This document shows positions 60,795 to 64,000 of a stretch of 64,000 nucleotides of DNA, piece by piece. Each line of letters starts with the position of its first letter. The first letter of the stretch is position 1. This DNA is from Ignavibacteriales bacterium (lineage in GTDB: Bacteria > Bacteroidota > Ignavibacteria > Ignavibacteriales > Ignavibacteriaceae). The translations under genes and the position numbers were made by a program. Under the pieces are notes generated by a model. That model was not told the DNA's origin and made no database searches. It was given only the letters and a program-made list of their open reading frames with translations. The DNA is taken from assembly GCA_016700155.1 (NCBI GenBank), contig CP065001.1:2542001-2606000 (forward strand), given 5' to 3'.

Positions 60795-62156
60795 TTAAAA
60801 GTTTTTCGCTCTTAACCTGTTCTTTATCTTACTTATAATCTTACTCTTCATCGCAATTCTACCTACGTGCCTTATGCTTCCATAATCTCCCGCACTCTTT
60901 CCCTTAATCGAATTCAAAAACTGACTAACCGAATCCACCACATCGTCAAACTCACCGCCGGGAAAATCCTCAGTCTCTGATAAAAAATACTCAAGCCAAT
61001 GCGCAGACTCAGGCAGATAAACTTTCCCCGCTTCAATAACCGGAGTGACAGAATGCACACGCGCAATCTTATCACTTTCAACCTTAATAGGTTTAATAGG
61101 TAGTGAAGTATTCCGCTGTAACTCTTGTATTAAACTTTGTCCGCTTGCTTTATCTTCGATAAGAATTTCATTCACATTATGGATCTTCGCAAGCTCAACA
61201 ACTTTACGTTTCAGTTCCGGGAACTCAACTCGTCCGCGCCATACATCAAGCAGATAATAACCGCCAAGAGCATAAAGCCAGGTAGTACAAACAGAAAAAT
61301 CATTCTCCTGGTTTTTCTTAAAAGCAGTATCCCAGCTTTGAACTTTTTTATAAACAGGTTGTGTATAAAGATCATCACTTTGCTTATAATATCTCCACCA
61401 CTCTCTTTTTATTATACCGGAAGATTCCTTATCAACAAACTTTCCAAAAATTTCCTGGTCTCTTAAAGCAGGTGAAATTTGTTTTACGAGTTCATCAATA
61501 TCATTCTTATCCAATATCGGATTATCATAACTCGAATAATTGAAAGACCGCCATCCTTTCCCCTCTTGAGAGGGGAACAAAAGGGGTGTGTTGTTTTCCG
61601 TCTCACGTTTCACATTTGACATTTCACCCCTTTGAAACAGCTCATAAAACAAATGCTTCTCTCCAGTCCGCTTAACTGCCTTGCCCTTCGGAGTTCCACC
61701 AATCAGAACGTCCGCCTTATAATCAAGAATCATCGGCAGGATAGACTCATTCCACAAAGAACGATTCTTAAGAACAATACCCGCTTCATTGATAATGATT
61801 AACGCATAACCAAACCCCTCAATGTTTTCAGGATTATCAGCGCTTCTAAAATCACAAACGGAATTCCCAATACGCAATTCATTCCTGTTCTGTCTATACC
61901 GCCAACTCTTCTTAGGTAACTGCTTCAACACCGGATGAAAATATCTTTCGACATATCGATCAATGTTCCCATAAACAGTATCAACCCACAACACTGGAGA
62001 AACACCATTAAGCATCGACTCAATCACATACAAAGCAAACCCTCGGGTAAGTCCAAATCTTCGTCCTTTAGCAATTACCTTAAACCGGGAACTATCCTCA
62101 AATATCTCCCTCTGCTTCTCGTGATATGTTATATCTACTTGTATTTGTTTCTTCAT
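60795..62156 (-). CDS. phage terminase large subunit, with in-frame repeat insert
   Basis: A 453-residue packaging motor. The ATPase part has a Walker A-like 'AKGRRFGLTRG' (about 29-39), Walker B 'ALIIINEAG' (about 117-125) and 'IGGTPKGK'. The nuclease part (about 255-440) has Asp in 'VQSWDTAFKK', 'ILIEDKASGQSL' and 'GEFDDVVDSVSQF'. Residues about 176-200 ('MSNVKRETENNTPLLFPSQ…') are not part of the fold and derive from an intergenic palindrome inserted in frame between the two domains. All catalytic motifs remain, so the protein may still work. Confidence 0.9.
   Translation of the reverse strand: MKKQIQVDITYHEKQREIFEDSSRFKVIAKGRRFGLTRGFALYVIESMLNGVSPVLWVDTVYGNIDRYVERYFHPVLKQLPKKSWRYRQNRNELRIGNSVCDFRSADNPENIEGFGYALIIINEAGIVLKNRSLWNESILPMILDYKADVLIGGTPKGKAVKRTGEKHLFYELFQRGEMSNVKRETENNTPLLFPSQEGKGWRSFNYSSYDNPILDKNDIDELVKQISPALRDQEIFGKFVDKESSGIIKREWWRYYKQSDDLYTQPVYKKVQSWDTAFKKNQENDFSVCTTWLYALGGYYLLDVWRGRVEFPELKRKVVELAKIHNVNEILIEDKASGQSLIQELQRNTSLPIKPIKVESDKIARVHSVTPVIEAGKVYLPESAHWLEYFLSETEDFPGGEFDDVVDSVSQFLNSIKGKSAGDYGSIRHVGRIAMKSKIISKIKNRLRAKNF
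61556..61630. repeat. in-frame composite repeat within the terminase
   Basis: The stem CCCCTCT-TG-AGAGGGG (61560-61575), an AAGGGGTGTG tail and a 'CACATTTGACATTTC' run. It matches the insert in the second integrase (34809-34902) in order and in reading frame, giving the shared peptide pattern P-L-x-x(0,1)-P-S-[KQ]-E-G. Confidence 0.8.
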
Positions 62157-62167
62157 TTGCCTATTTA

Positions 62168-62182
62168 TCCGCCTGTGGTGGA
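62168..62182. repeat. TCCGCC-TGT-GGTGGA palindrome
   Basis: Third copy of the element at 31984 and 34477, with the outer pair changed from C-G to T-A. It shares the flanks GCCTATTTA and CTGCCTATT with the 34477 copy. Confidence 0.7.
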
Positions 62183-62200
62183 CTGCCTATTGCATACTGC

Positions 62201-62515
62201 CTATTTTCCCGCAGTCAGTTCTTTTCTATTGATAACGATTTCATACTCTCCATTCTCATCAAGTTTTTCAGCCTGCCCTAAATACTGTTTCCCAAGCCAG
62301 ATAAGCATAGTCACATTTCCGCCCATTGCTACATCAATCTGTTTTCTCTTTAATCGTTGTTTGAGATTCATTCTCCCTTTTGTAAGAAAAATCTCAAATT
62401 TTCTTTTTAGGGTGTTGTCATCGTATCCCAAAGCTTCGGCAATTTCTTTATTCGTTAACCCGAACGTAGCCAGCTTCTCTATTTGCTTCTCTGTTGTAAT
62501 TTCTTTCTTACTCAT
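62201..62515 (-). CDS. terminase small-subunit-like HTH protein
   Basis: A 104-residue protein with a helix-turn-helix near residues 10-40 ('IEKLATFGLTNKEIAEALGYDDNTLKRKF'), followed by a helical segment ('MNLKQRLKRKQIDVAMGGNVTMLIWLGKQYLGQAEKL'). The latter is often seen in small phage DNA-packaging proteins that recognise the pac or cos site. It lies 44 bp upstream of the large terminase on the same strand, the usual order. Confidence 0.8.
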   Translation of the reverse strand: MSKKEITTEKQIEKLATFGLTNKEIAEALGYDDNTLKRKFEIFLTKGRMNLKQRLKRKQIDVAMGGNVTMLIWLGKQYLGQAEKLDENGEYEIVINRKELTAGK

Positions 62516-62680
62516 AGTCTCTTACCTAATTAAATAAGGAAAATAGTCTTCAATACCTAAGATTATAAGGTAATATAATAAATTATCTTGACATTCTAAA
62601 GTTTTATGCTTTTATTACCTAATAAGATTAAGATTTTTATTTGTTTAGCCTTAATTATTTATGTGAAAGGATTCGATACG

Positions 62681-63673
62681 ATGAAATTTGAAGTGTTCAG
62701 TACAGGTACGCATACCAGCGACAAAGGAGTAACTAAAGACTACTCTCTCGAAGATTTAAACTTCATAGCACAGAACTACAAACCCGAAACAGATGAAGCC
62801 CCTCTTGTAATTGGACATCCACAGGATAACTCTCCCGCCTATGGCTGGGTATCATCTCTCGAAGTAACCCCGCAAGGAAAACTTGTTGCGGATGCACCTG
62901 ATGATAAACTCCACCCCGATTTTCTTAACGCAATAAAAGAAGGTAGATACAAGAAAAGAAGTATCTCATTAACTCAGGATGGAAAGTTAAGACATATTGG
63001 TTTTCTCGGTGGTGCAGCCCCAGCCGTTAAAGGTCTTGCTGATATTCAATTCTCTCAGCCATCAAGTACAGTCTATGAATTTAACCTGGAGAATGAAAAT
63101 GACTCTTCAAACATTTCTAAAACAAATGATACTCCTGCTAATGTCCCTGATACTACTCAGTTTAATTCTCTGATCTCAAAGCTTGATGAGTTAAAAACAT
63201 CTATCTCCAATTTTAGCGCAACTGACAAAGACTCAAAATTCCAGTCTCAGTTAAAAGAAATTAACGATCAGCTAAACAGACTTCAGACAAAAGTAACTAA
63301 GAACGAACTCGATACTCTTCTGGATGAGAAATTAACTGAAGGTTCATTAACCCCAGCCGTAAAAGAAAAGATTCTGAACATATCAAACTATATGGAAGCT
63401 CAGAATTTCAGTGAAGGATTTATGCAGGAAAAGTTCTCTAAAGAAGTGAATGCATTAATGAAAGATTTGATCTACTCATTTCCGAAGTTAATTTACTATG
63501 AAAACTTCGCGGAGAAACCGGAGCAGGAGCACAATATATTAACAGATGAATTCGCCGGATATTCAGTCAATGAAGACTCAAAAGCATTACACAAAAAAGC
63601 ACTTGGACTTATGAAAAAAGATAACCTTACATACGTCGCAGCTATAAAAAGACTGTCTGTAATGTCACCCTGA
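62681..63673 (+). CDS. phage I-like protease/scaffold protein
   Basis: A 330-residue protein. I chose ATG 62681 because AAAGGA lies 9 bp upstream and the sequence from there starts the family pattern; an upstream ATG at 62606 would add a spurious hydrophobic leader. Residues 1-130 resemble the Mu gpI type: 'KFEVFSTGTHTSDKGV', 'APLVIGHPQDNSPAYGWV', 'RSISLTQDGKLRHIGFLGGAAPAVKGL' (His and Ser available for catalysis). A long coil (about 155-215) would be the scaffold. It is divergent from the small terminase gene and precedes the capsid gene. Confidence 0.82.
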   Translation: MKFEVFSTGTHTSDKGVTKDYSLEDLNFIAQNYKPETDEAPLVIGHPQDNSPAYGWVSSLEVTPQGKLVADAPDDKLHPDFLNAIKEGRYKKRSISLTQDGKLRHIGFLGGAAPAVKGLADIQFSQPSSTVYEFNLENENDSSNISKTNDTPANVPDTTQFNSLISKLDELKTSISNFSATDKDSKFQSQLKEINDQLNRLQTKVTKNELDTLLDEKLTEGSLTPAVKEKILNISNYMEAQNFSEGFMQEKFSKEVNALMKDLIYSFPKLIYYENFAEKPEQEHNILTDEFAGYSVNEDSKALHKKALGLMKKDNLTYVAAIKRLSVMSP

Positions 63674-63678
63674 ACAAT

Positions 63679-63704
63679 GTCATTCCGAACTTGTTTCGGA
63701 ATCT
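63679..63704. repeat. GTCAnn-type palindrome between phage genes
   Basis: GTCATTCCGAAC-TTG-TTTCGGAATCT directly after the protease/scaffold gene. Confidence 0.8.
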
Positions 63705-63801
63705 AAAATATGATGCGACATAACCAATTGAAAACTAAATACTTAACATTAACCATTTAACTTTGAAAATTTAACATTTACCATTATTTACCGGAGTTCC
63801 G

Positions 63802-64000
63802 ATGTCTACTTTACTAAAGAAACGAATTGTTGACCCAGTTCTTACGAACATTGCCAGAGGCTTCACAAATGCTTCACACGTGGCAGTGAAACTCTTTCCA
63901 ATTGTTACAGTTAGCAAAGAAGGAGGTAAGATACCTCAGTTCACAAAAGAGGCTTTCAAGATATATAATTCTGAAAGAGCCATACGAGCAAAGTCGAACA
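63802..64000 (+). CDS. phage major capsid protein candidate, cut by window end
   Basis: The first 66 codons are present, open to the window edge. The opening 'MSTLLKKRIVDPVLTNIARGFTNAS' and 'VAVKLFPIVTVSKEGGKIPQFTKEAFKIYNSERAIRAKSN' is the N-arm pattern of HK97-type or Mu-type major capsid proteins. A GGAG sequence lies 7 bp before the ATG. It follows the protease/scaffold gene, the usual position of the capsid gene. Confidence 0.75.
   Translation, partial: MSTLLKKRIVDPVLTNIARGFTNASHVAVKLFPIVTVSKEGGKIPQFTKEAFKIYNSERAIRAKSN

Overview
The window looks like chromosomal DNA of a low-GC member of the Bacteroidota/Chlorobi group, most likely Ignavibacteria. Two sequences carry a type IX secretion (T9SS) C-terminal sorting domain of the 'YPNPFNP…' kind, one intact (7032-8534) and one orphan fragment (51820-52077). 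Other support is a DUF6266-like protein, LytTR two-component regulation and many short intergenic palindromes of the sort common in this group. Species cannot be named from the sequence alone.

Left part, 1-24.9 kb: host-type chromosome. A sigma-factor-like gene and a small partner (62-831) face a DUF6266-like gene. A six-repeat lipoprotein (2949-4031) lies between dense simple-repeat arrays. From 4373 to 13910 there is a minus-strand block. It holds a LytS/LytTR two-component pair (11485-13910), a serine beta-lactamase-like hydrolase with an MBL-fold hydrolase (8879-11319), and a run of envelope genes (4373-8534): a T9SS-exported PD40 protein, a small membrane protein, two HExxH proteins and an SDR-like protein. 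Matching 20-bp-period direct repeats precede both target transcription units and are the likely binding sites of the LytTR regulator. From 14151 to 24490 one six-gene minus-strand operon encodes a REC-RAM-RAM protein, NuoE-like and NuoF-like subunits, a giant GltD-NuoG fusion, a PAS sensor kinase and an NtrC-family sigma-54 activator. Together these read as a soluble NAD(P)H-linked flavin/iron-sulfur complex with its own regulators.

Right part, from 24.93 kb to beyond the window: an integrated island. It begins at a 3' fragment of a tRNA-Thr(TGT) gene beside a tyrosine integrase (25059-26093), the usual layout of an element in a tRNA 3' end. The intact tRNA and right attachment site were not found and should lie past 64000. 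Cargo in order: a six-gene ABC-transporter operon with two NMT1/THI5-type binding proteins and a methyltransferase (26395-31434); a nested small element with split excisionase, primase-helicase and second integrase (31510-37209); an MqsR/MqsA-Panacea-like toxin-antitoxin pair (37454-38862); a type I restriction system with an embedded PrrC-like anticodon nuclease (39040-45881); a membrane-anchored Pif1-WYL protein and a NucS-like nuclease (45912-48568); three overlapping membrane genes (48843-50201); a DnaQ-type exonuclease; single-gene, cassette-like units encoding two cyclase-fold proteins and an Mrr-like nuclease (52136-56054); a HAD protein; and a divergent Mu-like phage head module (59539-64000).

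Two themes cross the window. Short palindromic repeats with compensatory stem changes occur both outside and inside the island. Three unrelated genes (T9SS protein, second integrase, terminase) carry such palindromes in frame, so they add extra peptide instead of breaking the gene.
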